Both the position numbers and the translations under genes were made by a program. From assembly GCF_003149245.1 (NCBI RefSeq), contig NZ_QGDL01000021.1, forward strand, positions 1-64,000: a DNA stretch of 64,000 nucleotides, read 5' to 3'. A model generated the notes under the pieces. That model saw only the letters and a program-made list of their open reading frames with translations, made no database searches and was not told the origin of the DNA. Origin of the DNA: Faecalicatena orotica. Lineage in GTDB: Bacteria; Bacillota; Clostridia; Lachnospirales; Lachnospiraceae. This document shows positions 15,694-23,634 of the stretch, piece by piece (position 1 is the first letter of the stretch; every line of letters starts with the position of its first letter).

Positions 15694-18600
15694 ATGAAGA
15701 GGAAAGAGAAAAAGGAAGGAAAAATGTTCGGTAAGGTAATCCGCACGATTATTTCAGGCGTCCTTGCCATTGTACTGGTTGTGCTGATGGTGGCAGCCAA
15801 TACTGTGCTTGCGTCAAACGACAGGATGGTAAATTGCATTCTGGGTGATGTAGACAAGACAATCGACAACTCGAAAGCGGAAACAGAAGGTCTGGACTTA
15901 AACTATAACAAGGCAGACTATACAGAAGACGAGATCGGCGATGCGGAGGCAGACCTGTCCGGGCGGATTTCTCAGGAGGGGATTGTCCTTCTGAAAAACG
16001 AAGAGAATATGTTGCCGTTGTCGGAAGACTCTACTTTTAGTTTTTTTAGTGCGAACACAGCAAAACTGACCGTAGGCGGAGGTATGCTGGGAGGCGGAAC
16101 CGGCCTCAGGGATGTATATGAGGAAAAGGGAGCGAAAATCAACGATACACTCTGGCAGTTCTATGCCGAGGGGGCAGGTAAGGATTACGGACTTGCAAGT
16201 GGTTCCATCAGTTTCGGTGATGCCGAGGATTTCCGGATCAACGAGTGTCCGCTGTCAGAGATTTCGAAGGAAGCACTGGACAGTGTAAAGGATACGGTTC
16301 CGGTTTATGTTCTGAAAAGGGTGGCAGGCGAGGGCCGCGATATGCCCCGTTCCATGTATAACCATGCAGACAGTCAGGAAGATAAAGAGAGAAGCTATCT
16401 GGAGCCGGATTCTTCGGAAAGAGAAATCCTGCAGTATTTGAATGATAATTATGACAACACCGTACTTGTCGTGAATTCAAATGCGGCACTGGAACTGGAC
16501 TGGCTGGCTGAGTACCCGAATATTCATTCCGTGATCTATGCCCCGGGCAGTATGGATTCAGTCACAGATGTACTGACAGGGAAAGTCAATCCCTCAGGTC
16601 GTACTGTGGATACATTTGCGGCAGATGCACTGGCATCACCGGCAGCACAGAATTTCGGGGATTATGCGTATTACAATGAAGACGGAACGGTCACAAAATA
16701 TAATTATGTCAGCTATGCAGAAGGCATTTATGTAGGCTACAAATATTATGAGACGAGATACGAAGACACCGTGCTTGGTCAGGGGAATGCAGGGGAGTTT
16801 GACTATGTATCGGAAGTCTGCTATCCTTTCGGCTACGGATTATCCTACACAGAATTCCAGTGGGAGAACTTCAAAACGGCATGGGACAAAGACACGTGCA
16901 CAGTCACGGTTGATGTAAAGAATACGGGAGACGTTTCCGGCAAAGATGTGGTAGAAATCTATGCCCAGAGCCCATACACGGAATATGATAAGGCCAATGG
17001 TGTGGAAAAAGCATCGGTACAGCTTGCCGGCTATGCTAAGACCGAGGAACTTGCACCCGGCGAGGCGCAGACGGTAACTGTCACATTTAAGGAAGAACAA
17101 TTAAAAGCATATGACTATAAGGCTGCAAAAACTTACATTTTAGATGCCGGAGATTATTATATTACGGCGGGCAGAAATGCCCATGATGCAGTCAATAATA
17201 TTCTTGCAGCAAAAGGAAATGCTGATGTACAGAAAATGACAGCGCAGGGAAATGCGGAAATGACAGCAGTTTATGTACCTGAAAATCCAGATGTAGATAC
17301 AGTTACCTATGCAAAAGATTCCTACAGCGGTCAGGAAATCAGCAACCTGTTCGATGAGGCGGCAGGCGATGTGACATATCTTTCCAGAAATGACTGGCAG
17401 GGAACATGGCCGGAGCATGACGGCGAGGCGATGGATCAGGTCAGCACGTGGGGAAATGAAATCAACGGGACAGATAAAGAAGGCAATCCGGCTTCGTTTG
17501 TCTACGGGAAGACGGTCAGCAGTGAACTGCTCGCTAAGATCGACTCCTTTGACTCCTTAAGCCCTGTGGATCCTAAGAGTTTTGACGATGAAATCGTGTA
17601 TGGAAAAGACAATGGGTTATCACTGATCGATATGCGTGGTCTGGACTTCGATGATGCTCTCTGGGAGGATCTTTTAGACCAGCTGACGGCAGAGGATTAC
17701 TTTACAATGATTGCACAATCCGGTTACGGGACAGATTTTCTGGAATCCGTCAACAAACCGTTCTGTGTTGATGCAGACACCGCGTCAGGACTGATTTACG
17801 GCGGTACCGGGGCAATGTTCCCGAATATGATGACACTGGCACAGACATGGAATCAGGACCTTGCACTGGAATATGGGACAATGATCGGGAATGAAGCACT
17901 GATTGGCGGCGCTGAAGGATGGTACGCCCCGTCCATGAACATCCACCGCACACCGTTTTCCGGCAGAAACGGGGAGTATTACTCTGAGGATGCCTTCCTT
18001 TCAGGAACGGTTGCTTCACAGGAAGTATACGGGGCCGCATCCAAGGGCATGTATACATATATCAAACATTTCGCATTTAACGATCAGGAAAACCACCGCG
18101 GTGACAGAGAGGGGCAGTTTGCAGTCTGCACCTGGCTGAACGAACAGGCGGCACGGGAGATTTACCTGACTCCATTTGAAATGTGCATGAAGAACGGTGA
18201 CGTAGAGTTGAACTATATCCGGAAAAATGACGACGGGACATACGAAAACGCAACCCGGGAAATCCGTGCCTGCCAGGCGGTCATGACAGCATTTAACCGT
18301 GTGGGATATACATGGACTGGCGCGTCCTATCCGCTGATCACAGGAATCTTAAGAGACGAATGGGCATTCAATGGATTTGTCCTGACAGATAACGCAAACA
18401 CAGGCGTATTCATGGATGGATACCAGATGATCGAATCCGGGGCAGACGGGAAACTGACTTATGCGAAAGAATCCGCCCGGTTCGACTTCGATGAAAATGA
18501 CCCGGCTGTATACCACTATGGAAGAGAAGCCATGCACCGCATGCTCTATACCATAGCCAACTCCAAAGCGATGAACGGCGCAATGCCGGGAAGTGTATTT

Positions 18601-18756
18601 AAAGATACGATGACACTGGTGGATAAAGTGAGACTGGCGATCAACATCATCTGCCCGCTGCTGATCCTTGGCATGGCTGTGCTGACTGTACGCAGATTCA
18701 GGAAGAAAAAGGCGAAAGTGAGTGTTGAGTCAACAAGTGGACAGGAAGAATCTTAA
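15694..18756 (+). CDS. Membrane-anchored, domain-permuted GH3 glycosidase, copy 1
   Basis: The domain order in 1020 residues is reversed relative to most GH3 enzymes. After an N-terminal membrane helix (about 10-32) comes the (alpha/beta)6 C-domain (about 85-380, starting EGIVLLKNEENMLPL), then a fibronectin-III-like domain (about 385-505), and only then the TIM-barrel domain (about 640-930). The predicted nucleophile is Asp899 (GFVLTDNA). A second membrane helix and a basic tail (about 977-1015) end the protein, so both ends are anchored and the enzyme faces outward. It would release terminal beta-linked sugars; the substrate is unknown. The ATG follows AAAGGAGG. The protein at 23635 is a paralogue. 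Confidence 0.85.
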   Translation: MKRKEKKEGKMFGKVIRTIISGVLAIVLVVLMVAANTVLASNDRMVNCILGDVDKTIDNSKAETEGLDLNYNKADYTEDEIGDAEADLSGRISQEGIVLLKNEENMLPLSEDSTFSFFSANTAKLTVGGGMLGGGTGLRDVYEEKGAKINDTLWQFYAEGAGKDYGLASGSISFGDAEDFRINECPLSEISKEALDSVKDTVPVYVLKRVAGEGRDMPRSMYNHADSQEDKERSYLEPDSSEREILQYLNDNYDNTVLVVNSNAALELDWLAEYPNIHSVIYAPGSMDSVTDVLTGKVNPSGRTVDTFAADALASPAAQNFGDYAYYNEDGTVTKYNYVSYAEGIYVGYKYYETRYEDTVLGQGNAGEFDYVSEVCYPFGYGLSYTEFQWENFKTAWDKDTCTVTVDVKNTGDVSGKDVVEIYAQSPYTEYDKANGVEKASVQLAGYAKTEELAPGEAQTVTVTFKEEQLKAYDYKAAKTYILDAGDYYITAGRNAHDAVNNILAAKGNADVQKMTAQGNAEMTAVYVPENPDVDTVTYAKDSYSGQEISNLFDEAAGDVTYLSRNDWQGTWPEHDGEAMDQVSTWGNEINGTDKEGNPASFVYGKTVSSELLAKIDSFDSLSPVDPKSFDDEIVYGKDNGLSLIDMRGLDFDDALWEDLLDQLTAEDYFTMIAQSGYGTDFLESVNKPFCVDADTASGLIYGGTGAMFPNMMTLAQTWNQDLALEYGTMIGNEALIGGAEGWYAPSMNIHRTPFSGRNGEYYSEDAFLSGTVASQEVYGAASKGMYTYIKHFAFNDQENHRGDREGQFAVCTWLNEQAAREIYLTPFEMCMKNGDVELNYIRKNDDGTYENATREIRACQAVMTAFNRVGYTWTGASYPLITGILRDEWAFNGFVLTDNANTGVFMDGYQMIESGADGKLTYAKESARFDFDENDPAVYHYGREAMHRMLYTIANSKAMNGAMPGSVFKDTMTLVDKVRLAINIICPLLILGMAVLTVRRFRKKKAKVSVESTSGQEES

Positions 18757-18801
18757 AACGAGTTATGACCAATAAGATTTAACAGATACAGGAAAGCGAA
18801 A

Positions 18802-18855
18802 GGGAGCTGCTGTACCGGCTGATGAATGACATCAGCGGTGTAGCAGCTCCCTTTA
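18802..18855 (+). terminator. Long hairpin after GH3 copy 1
   Basis: GGGAGCTGCT (18802-18811) pairs perfectly with AGCAGCTCCC (18842-18851). Inside it GCTGATG (18818-18824) pairs with CATCAGC (18830-18836). The following T-run is short (CTTTAC). Confidence 0.7.
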
Positions 18856-18861
18856 CTATCG

Positions 18862-18890
18862 TTGACTTTAGAGGAAAAAACGAATATAAT
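18862..18890 (+). promoter_or_regulatory. abiEi: Promoter of the abiE operon
   Basis: TTGACT (18862-18867) and TATAAT (18885-18890) lie at the optimal 17-base spacing, giving a strong vegetative promoter directly before the operator. Confidence 0.9.
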
Positions 18891-18896
18891 ATATTA

Positions 18897-18930
18897 AACC
18901 ACACCATTGATGGTGAATTTAGGTGTGGTT
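18897..18930 (+). promoter_or_regulatory. Inverted-repeat operator of abiE
   Basis: AACCACACC (18897-18905) and GGTGTGGTT (18922-18930) are perfect 9-bp half-sites placed over the expected transcription start. AbiEi antitoxins of known systems bind inverted repeats in their own promoter, so this is the likely autorepression site. Confidence 0.8.
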
Positions 18931-18946
18931 AAGTAGAGGTGGGAGA

Positions 18947-19555
18947 ATGGTTCAAGAAAAGGATAACGAGATATTAAGAAAACTATTCAGGCAACATAAC
19001 TATATTATGACTACCGCAGAACTTACATCTGCAAAGCTATATTACGCAGATATAAAACGGCTTATAGATGAAGGCTTAATTGAAAGAGTGAAGCGTGGCT
19101 ACTATTATTGGACTGAAAATTTTGGAGAAAGTGATATTGTAATCATCAATCGTCTGTTTCCCGATGCGGTGCTTTGTATGGAAACAGCACTCTTTTATTA
19201 CAAATACAGCGATAGAAATCCTGCCGAATGGAATTTAGCTATTAATAAAAATGTCTCAAGGCAGCGTACTAAAATTGATTATCCATTTATTAAGGCATAT
19301 CGTGTTGAGCCAGAACTGGTTACGCTTGGAGAAACCACAGGAAAAATTGATTTTATTGATGTTTGTATTTATGATCGTGACCGAACCATTTGTGATGTAT
19401 TGAGGAATATGAATAAGATGGATAAAGAAATTTTTAATAAGGCAATACAAGGATATGTAAAAGACCCGAAAAAAAATATCCCCAACCTTATGGAGTATGC
19501 CAAAGTATTGCGGGTACAAAAACGAGTTAGGGATTTGATTGGAGTGTGGTTGTAA
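18947..19555 (+). CDS. abiEi: AbiEi-type antitoxin (type IV toxin-antitoxin)
   Basis: This 202-residue protein has an N-terminal winged helix (about 1-70, MTTAELTSAKLYYADIKRL then RVKRGYYYW) and a C-terminal AbiEi domain with CMETALFYY, TICDVLRN and KRVRDLIGVWL. The antitoxin represses its own promoter and counters the nucleotidyltransferase toxin without a stable complex. The ATG at 18947 is preceded by GAGGTGGGAG; upstream codons of the open frame fall in the operator. Its stop overlaps the toxin start (TAATG). Confidence 0.85.
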   Translation: MVQEKDNEILRKLFRQHNYIMTTAELTSAKLYYADIKRLIDEGLIERVKRGYYYWTENFGESDIVIINRLFPDAVLCMETALFYYKYSDRNPAEWNLAINKNVSRQRTKIDYPFIKAYRVEPELVTLGETTGKIDFIDVCIYDRDRTICDVLRNMNKMDKEIFNKAIQGYVKDPKKNIPNLMEYAKVLRVQKRVRDLIGVWL

Positions 19556-20451
19556 TGGCCGATAAAGCGGCTTCCGTTCTTGCAAAACTAAGAAACAAAG
19601 CAAAAGCTTCTGGCATTAGTTATCAACAGTGTTTACAGCTTTTTGTACAGGAGGAATTTCTGCGGAGACTTTCAAAATCTGGATGTGAGGATAACCTCAT
19701 TCTCAAAGGAGGTCTGTTTATTTACACACTTACAAACTTTGAGAGCCGGGCTACCATTGATGTTGATTTCCTGCTCCGGGGTTATTCAAATTCAATGGAC
19801 AATATTAAAGAGCTGATTAGTAAAATCATTGAAACACCTACAGGTAATGATTATATCGTGATGACTGCGAAAGGTTTTGAGGAGATCTCACCGCAAAGAA
19901 AATATCACGGTATCAGTACACAAATTATTGGGCAAATAAAAAATGTGAGGGTCCCCTTCAATGTTGATATAGGTGTGGGTGATATTATTGTGCCCAGGGC
20001 AGAACAGCGTAAAATCAATACACAGCTTCCAGGCTTTGAAGTTCCTGTTATCAAGACCTACTCCCTTGAAAGTACTATCGCCGAAAAATTTGATGCAATC
20101 CTGCAACGCTTTGAACTGACGGGGAGAATGAAAGATTTTTACGACATCTGCTATCTGGCTAGGACTTTTGATTTCAATGGGGCAAAATTGCAGACTGCAA
20201 TTTTTGAAACTTTGCAGCGGCGTGGCACTCCCTATGAGAGCAATAGTTTCAAGCGGATTGTTGCACTTGCCGAAGATGAAGATATGCGAAAGCGGTGGAA
20301 ATATTTCTTGAAGAACATTAAAGATGATAAGCTTGAGTTTACTGTTGTGATTGAAGAAATTCAGGCATTCCTTGAACCTGTGTTTGAGGCAATAGTAAAT
20401 GAAGTTGAATGGCAAGAACAATGGAACACTTCAGTAATGAGTTGGAGGTGA
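19555..20451 (+). CDS. abiEii: AbiEii-type nucleotidyltransferase toxin
   Basis: This 298-residue protein has the DUF1814/AbiEii nucleotidyltransferase core: a GG motif at 52-53 (LKGGLFIYTL) and TIDVDF with metal-binding Asp69 and Asp71. A later conserved Lys-rich stretch (STIAEKFDAIL) and the KDFYDICYL motif near residue 194 follow. AbiEii toxins transfer nucleotides, probably to RNA, and stop growth during phage infection. The frame opens at a GTG 9 bases earlier, but the TAATG coupling to the antitoxin favours 19555. All core motifs are intact, so the system looks functional. Confidence 0.85.
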   Translation: MADKAASVLAKLRNKAKASGISYQQCLQLFVQEEFLRRLSKSGCEDNLILKGGLFIYTLTNFESRATIDVDFLLRGYSNSMDNIKELISKIIETPTGNDYIVMTAKGFEEISPQRKYHGISTQIIGQIKNVRVPFNVDIGVGDIIVPRAEQRKINTQLPGFEVPVIKTYSLESTIAEKFDAILQRFELTGRMKDFYDICYLARTFDFNGAKLQTAIFETLQRRGTPYESNSFKRIVALAEDEDMRKRWKYFLKNIKDDKLEFTVVIEEIQAFLEPVFEAIVNEVEWQEQWNTSVMSWR

Positions 20452-20546
20452 GAGTATAATGTTATCTCTTATCAAAAATATCATTACAAATCAAAAAATA
20501 AAGAAGATAAAATAAAGTATATTAAGAAGCAGAAAGGATATGACAA

Positions 20547-21182
20547 ATGAAGAAAAAAATATTAATAATCTCAGCCATTATGCTGGCTGCATTCTCACTT
20601 GCCGGCTGTCAGTCAAAGACAGAACAGGAACCAGAAGAGCAGGCACAGCAGAGTCAGGAAGACCAGAGCAATGCAGACCTCCTGTCAGGAAAGCATCATG
20701 CGGAGATAACCGTGAAGGATTACGGCACAATAAAGGTAGAATTAGATGCAGATACAGCACCGGTCACAGTGACGAACTTTGTAGATCTGGCGAATGACGG
20801 ATTTTATGACGGCCTTACATTTCACAGGATCATTTCCGGTTTCATGATTCAGGGCGGAGACCCACAGGGAAATGGGACAGGGGGTTCCGGTAAGACAATA
20901 AAGGGTGAATTTTCGTCGAATGGTGTGGAAAATCCGATCTCACATGAACGCGGAGTCATCTCGATGGCCCGGTCCCGGGACTATGACAGTGCCAGTTCCC
21001 AGTTCTTTATCATGCATGAAGACACAGACTCATTAGACGGAGAGTACGCGGCATTCGGGCATGTGACAGAAGGCATGGAGATCGTGGATAAAATTTGTGA
21101 AGATACAAAAGTAGAGGATGGCAACGGCACCGTTGCGGCAGAAAACCAGCCGGTAATTGAGACAGTGAAGATTATAGATTAA
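20547..21182 (+). CDS. Lipoprotein cyclophilin peptidyl-prolyl isomerase
   Basis: This 211-residue protein has a lipoprotein signal peptide (MKKKILIISAIMLAAF, lipobox LAGC with Cys21). An acidic Gln/Glu linker follows, then a cyclophilin domain (about 50-210) with FHRIISGFMIQGGD, GVISMARS and SQFFIM, the catalytic surface of this fold. It would speed proline isomerisation in proteins outside the membrane. It is monocistronic: about 95 bases lie between it and abiEii, and a terminator follows. Confidence 0.93.
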   Translation: MKKKILIISAIMLAAFSLAGCQSKTEQEPEEQAQQSQEDQSNADLLSGKHHAEITVKDYGTIKVELDADTAPVTVTNFVDLANDGFYDGLTFHRIISGFMIQGGDPQGNGTGGSGKTIKGEFSSNGVENPISHERGVISMARSRDYDSASSQFFIMHEDTDSLDGEYAAFGHVTEGMEIVDKICEDTKVEDGNGTVAAENQPVIETVKIID

Positions 21183-21214
21183 GTTTTTATAATGATACAA
21201 ATATAAAATCAACA

Positions 21215-21283
21215 AAAATGAGCGTTTAAAGTATGACAGAGTGTCTTTAAAGATATGATGGATTCTTAAGCGCCCATTTTTTA
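21215..21283 (+). terminator. Terminator after cyclophilin gene
   Basis: AAATG..GCGTTTAA pairs with TTAAGCGC..CATTT (one bulge, G-U pairs), and a T-run follows. The loop is long (about 36 bases). Confidence 0.6.
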
Positions 21284-21295
21284 TCTAAAATAAGA

Positions 21296-21354
21296 TTGAC
21301 GCATCTGGGTTTAATGTGTTAAACTCACAATAAAGGTTGAATAAATTAAACCCA
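21296..21354 (+). promoter_or_regulatory. Promoter and operator half-sites of BlaI-like operon
   Basis: TTGACG (21296-21301) is followed at 17 bases by TTAAAC. TGGGTTTAA (21306-21314) and TTAAACTCA (21319-21327) form a near-perfect dyad over the -10. A third half-site, TTAAACCCA (21346-21354), is the exact complement of the first. This fits autorepression by the BlaI-like protein, although the sites are not the classical TACA/TGTA type. Confidence 0.6.
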
Positions 21355-21370
21355 CAAGGAGGATGAACCA

Positions 21371-21733
21371 ATGGATACACCGAAAGTTTTTGAAAGCGAA
21401 TACCGTTTCTGTCTGATTCTGTGGGAGAATGAACCCGTTGGGAGCACACAGCTTGTTAAGCTCTGTAAAGAAAAGCTGGGCTGGTCCAAGGCAACAACCT
21501 ATACAGTCATCCGCCGTCTTTCGGAACGCGGCGTTTTGAAGAATGAAAATGCCGTTGTAACATCTCTCATTTCAAAAGACGAGGTGCAGGCAGCGGAAAT
21601 TGATGAACTGTTGGAGAAAACCTTTGAAGGCTCACTTCCCGCATTTGTTTCGGCATTTACAAGACACAAAAAGCTGTCATCAGAACAGATAGAGGAAATC
21701 CGCCGAATGATTGATTCTTATGAGGAGGAATAA
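21371..21733 (+). CDS. BlaI/MecI/CopY-family repressor
   Basis: This 120-residue winged-helix repressor shows the family pattern LILWENEPVGSTQLVKL, then GWSKATTYTVIRRLSERGVL (recognition helix, about 32-56). A C-terminal dimerisation segment follows, probably cut by the partner protease. The gene ends 2 bases before the sensor-protease gene, the normal BlaI-BlaR1 order. The ATG follows AAGGAGG. The three half-sites upstream are its likely targets. No beta-lactamase or penicillin-binding gene is adjacent. Confidence 0.9.
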   Translation: MDTPKVFESEYRFCLILWENEPVGSTQLVKLCKEKLGWSKATTYTVIRRLSERGVLKNENAVVTSLISKDEVQAAEIDELLEKTFEGSLPAFVSAFTRHKKLSSEQIEEIRRMIDSYEEE

Positions 21734-21735
21734 GC

Positions 21736-23358
21736 ATGGAGGCAGTTTTTTTACAACTTCTGAACATGAGTATTGCAGGCAGCTGGATGATTTTTGCAGT
21801 GATGCTTTTACGTTTCCCGTTAAAGAAAGCGCCAAGGTGGGTTACCTGTGTACTCTGGGGCTTAGTTGGCATCCGGCTTATTTTTCCGTTTTCAATTGAG
21901 AGCATTCTCAGTCTTATTCCAAGTGCCCAGACGATACCGGAGAATTTTGTTCATATGGAACAGCCGGCAATCAGCAGCGGGATTGATGTAGTTAACCAGA
22001 TTATGAACCCGGTCCTGTCACGGCAGTTTGCACCCGATCCTGCATCCAGTGCAGACCCACTGCAGATTATTACATATATCGTGTCTGTCATCTGGCTGAT
22101 CGGGATGGCACTCATGTTGTTATATATGGTTTGTAGTTTTTTTATACTAAAGGCCATAATGAGGACGGCCGTGCGGGTGCGCGGAAATGTATGGCAGAGT
22201 GAGCGCGTCAGGTCTCCTTTCGTATTGGGGATGATCCGTCCCCGGATTTACCTGCCCTTCCACATGAGTTCTGCAAAGATGAAATACGTAATAGCACATG
22301 AGAAGGCCCATATACGCCGGCATGATCACTGGACAAAACCGATAGGATTTTTAGTCTTAACAGTGTATTGGTTTAATCCGGCCATATGGGCAGCATATAT
22401 CCTGCTATGCCGTGATATCGAAGTGGCCTGTGATGAGAGTGCGGTCAGAAATATGGGGGTGGACGAAAGGAAATCCTATTCTATGACGCTGCTTTCTTTT
22501 GGAAGCGGGCATCATACACCGGCAATCTGTCCGCTGGCATTTGGTGAAGGAAACATCAGACAGAGAGTTAAAAATGTTCTGAATTATAAAAAACCAGTAT
22601 TGTGGATGCTGATTGCAGCAGTAATTGTATGCACGGCTGTGGCAGTATGTTTCATGACAAATCCAAAAGAAAAGATTCAGAAAGTGGATGCACTGGAAGT
22701 AGCTGTTAAAGAAGCAATACTTGAGTATTGGAAAGACGACAGAGAAGAAGTTGATTTTCAATGTGAAAGCCATGTGACTCTGGCTGAGCTGTCAGGGGAA
22801 CGTACGGACGAAAAGACAGGAAAGACGATTGAAACAAAAGAGGTTTATGCAATGGTATGTGAACAGTCAGTCAGCTATGACGAGGAGCCGTTCACACTTG
22901 TAGGTGCAAGTTCCATGCCGGCAGTGCTGAGCTTTGACGTGGCTTCAGATGGTTCTTACAATCTCACAGATTATTGGGTGCCTCAGGACGGGGATTATAA
23001 TGAGCCCAGTATCAGGGAACGTTTTGCGGCCCTCCCGCCGGAGGTGGCAGAAGAGGCGCTGGATACGCAGAAGTATGCGGTTTCACAGATACAGGACTGC
23101 TATACGCAGATTGTAGAGTATGGCGATGTGGACACGGCCCGGATTTTAGAAAAACTATTCGATGTGATTATGGCGTCACCAGATGAAATGTTGAGTCCAC
23201 AAGATATCATACAGGCACATCCGGTAGAATATCGTGAGCTTATTTTCTATAACGATTACACCGTGCAGTATATACGTTCAAAAATCAAGGAAGACAAGGT
23301 TTCAGGAACAGAAGCGGAAGTCATGCGGCGTATCATGGCTGAGCTGACCGGGGAATAG
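21736..23358 (+). CDS. BlaR1-like M56 membrane metalloprotease with unknown sensor domain
   Basis: Residues 1-300 form the BlaR1/MecR1 module: membrane helices around 5-50, 110-135, 200-225 and 290-310, with the zinc protease motif HEKAH at 188-192 and CDESAVRN further on. It would cut the partner repressor on signal. The remaining 230 residues, outside the membrane, are acidic and have none of the penicillin-binding motifs (no SxxK/SxN/KTG), so the signal is probably not a beta-lactam. They carry YWKDDREEVDFQCESHV and later regions that I do not recognise. I chose the ATG directly after the repressor stop. Confidence 0.85.
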   Translation: MEAVFLQLLNMSIAGSWMIFAVMLLRFPLKKAPRWVTCVLWGLVGIRLIFPFSIESILSLIPSAQTIPENFVHMEQPAISSGIDVVNQIMNPVLSRQFAPDPASSADPLQIITYIVSVIWLIGMALMLLYMVCSFFILKAIMRTAVRVRGNVWQSERVRSPFVLGMIRPRIYLPFHMSSAKMKYVIAHEKAHIRRHDHWTKPIGFLVLTVYWFNPAIWAAYILLCRDIEVACDESAVRNMGVDERKSYSMTLLSFGSGHHTPAICPLAFGEGNIRQRVKNVLNYKKPVLWMLIAAVIVCTAVAVCFMTNPKEKIQKVDALEVAVKEAILEYWKDDREEVDFQCESHVTLAELSGERTDEKTGKTIETKEVYAMVCEQSVSYDEEPFTLVGASSMPAVLSFDVASDGSYNLTDYWVPQDGDYNEPSIRERFAALPPEVAEEALDTQKYAVSQIQDCYTQIVEYGDVDTARILEKLFDVIMASPDEMLSPQDIIQAHPVEYRELIFYNDYTVQYIRSKIKEDKVSGTEAEVMRRIMAELTGE

Positions 23359-23407
23359 ACAAAAATGTAATGTTAGTACTGTTTTTATATTTCATAAGAT
23401 TTAGGTT

Positions 23408-23441
23408 AAACAGGCATATCTCTCAGGAGGTATGCCTGTTT
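23408..23441 (+). terminator. Hairpin after BlaR1-like gene
   Basis: AAACAGGCATA and TATGCCTGTTT are exact 11-base complements with a 12-base loop. The T-run is short (TTTGAC), so termination may be partial. Confidence 0.65.
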
Positions 23442-23584
23442 GACTTCCGGAAAAGGATTGAATTGCAGGTTATGTCCTCCAAGATGACAATTCGTGAACA
23501 ACCTATTGTCAAATTGTTAAATTTATTTAAAATAAAAGCATAAGTTTTGTGCAAAGTAATTACTGCAATCTTATGCCAAAAGGA

Positions 23585-23602
23585 TATATCAGCGCTGATA
23601 TA
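23585..23602. promoter_or_regulatory. 18-bp perfect palindrome before GH3 copy 2
   Basis: TATATCAGCGCTGATATA lies 32 bases upstream of the GH3 start. Its length and symmetry suggest an operator for a dimeric regulator. A possible promoter (TTGTCA, 17 bases, AAAATA) lies upstream at about 23511-23539. Confidence 0.7.
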
Positions 23603-23634
23603 GGAAAAAAGGATAATTAGGGAGGACAACATTT

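Noticed and set aside
21736-23358. A beta-lactam resistance locus
   Set aside because: No transpeptidase-like sensor motifs and no beta-lactamase or PBP2a-like gene are present.
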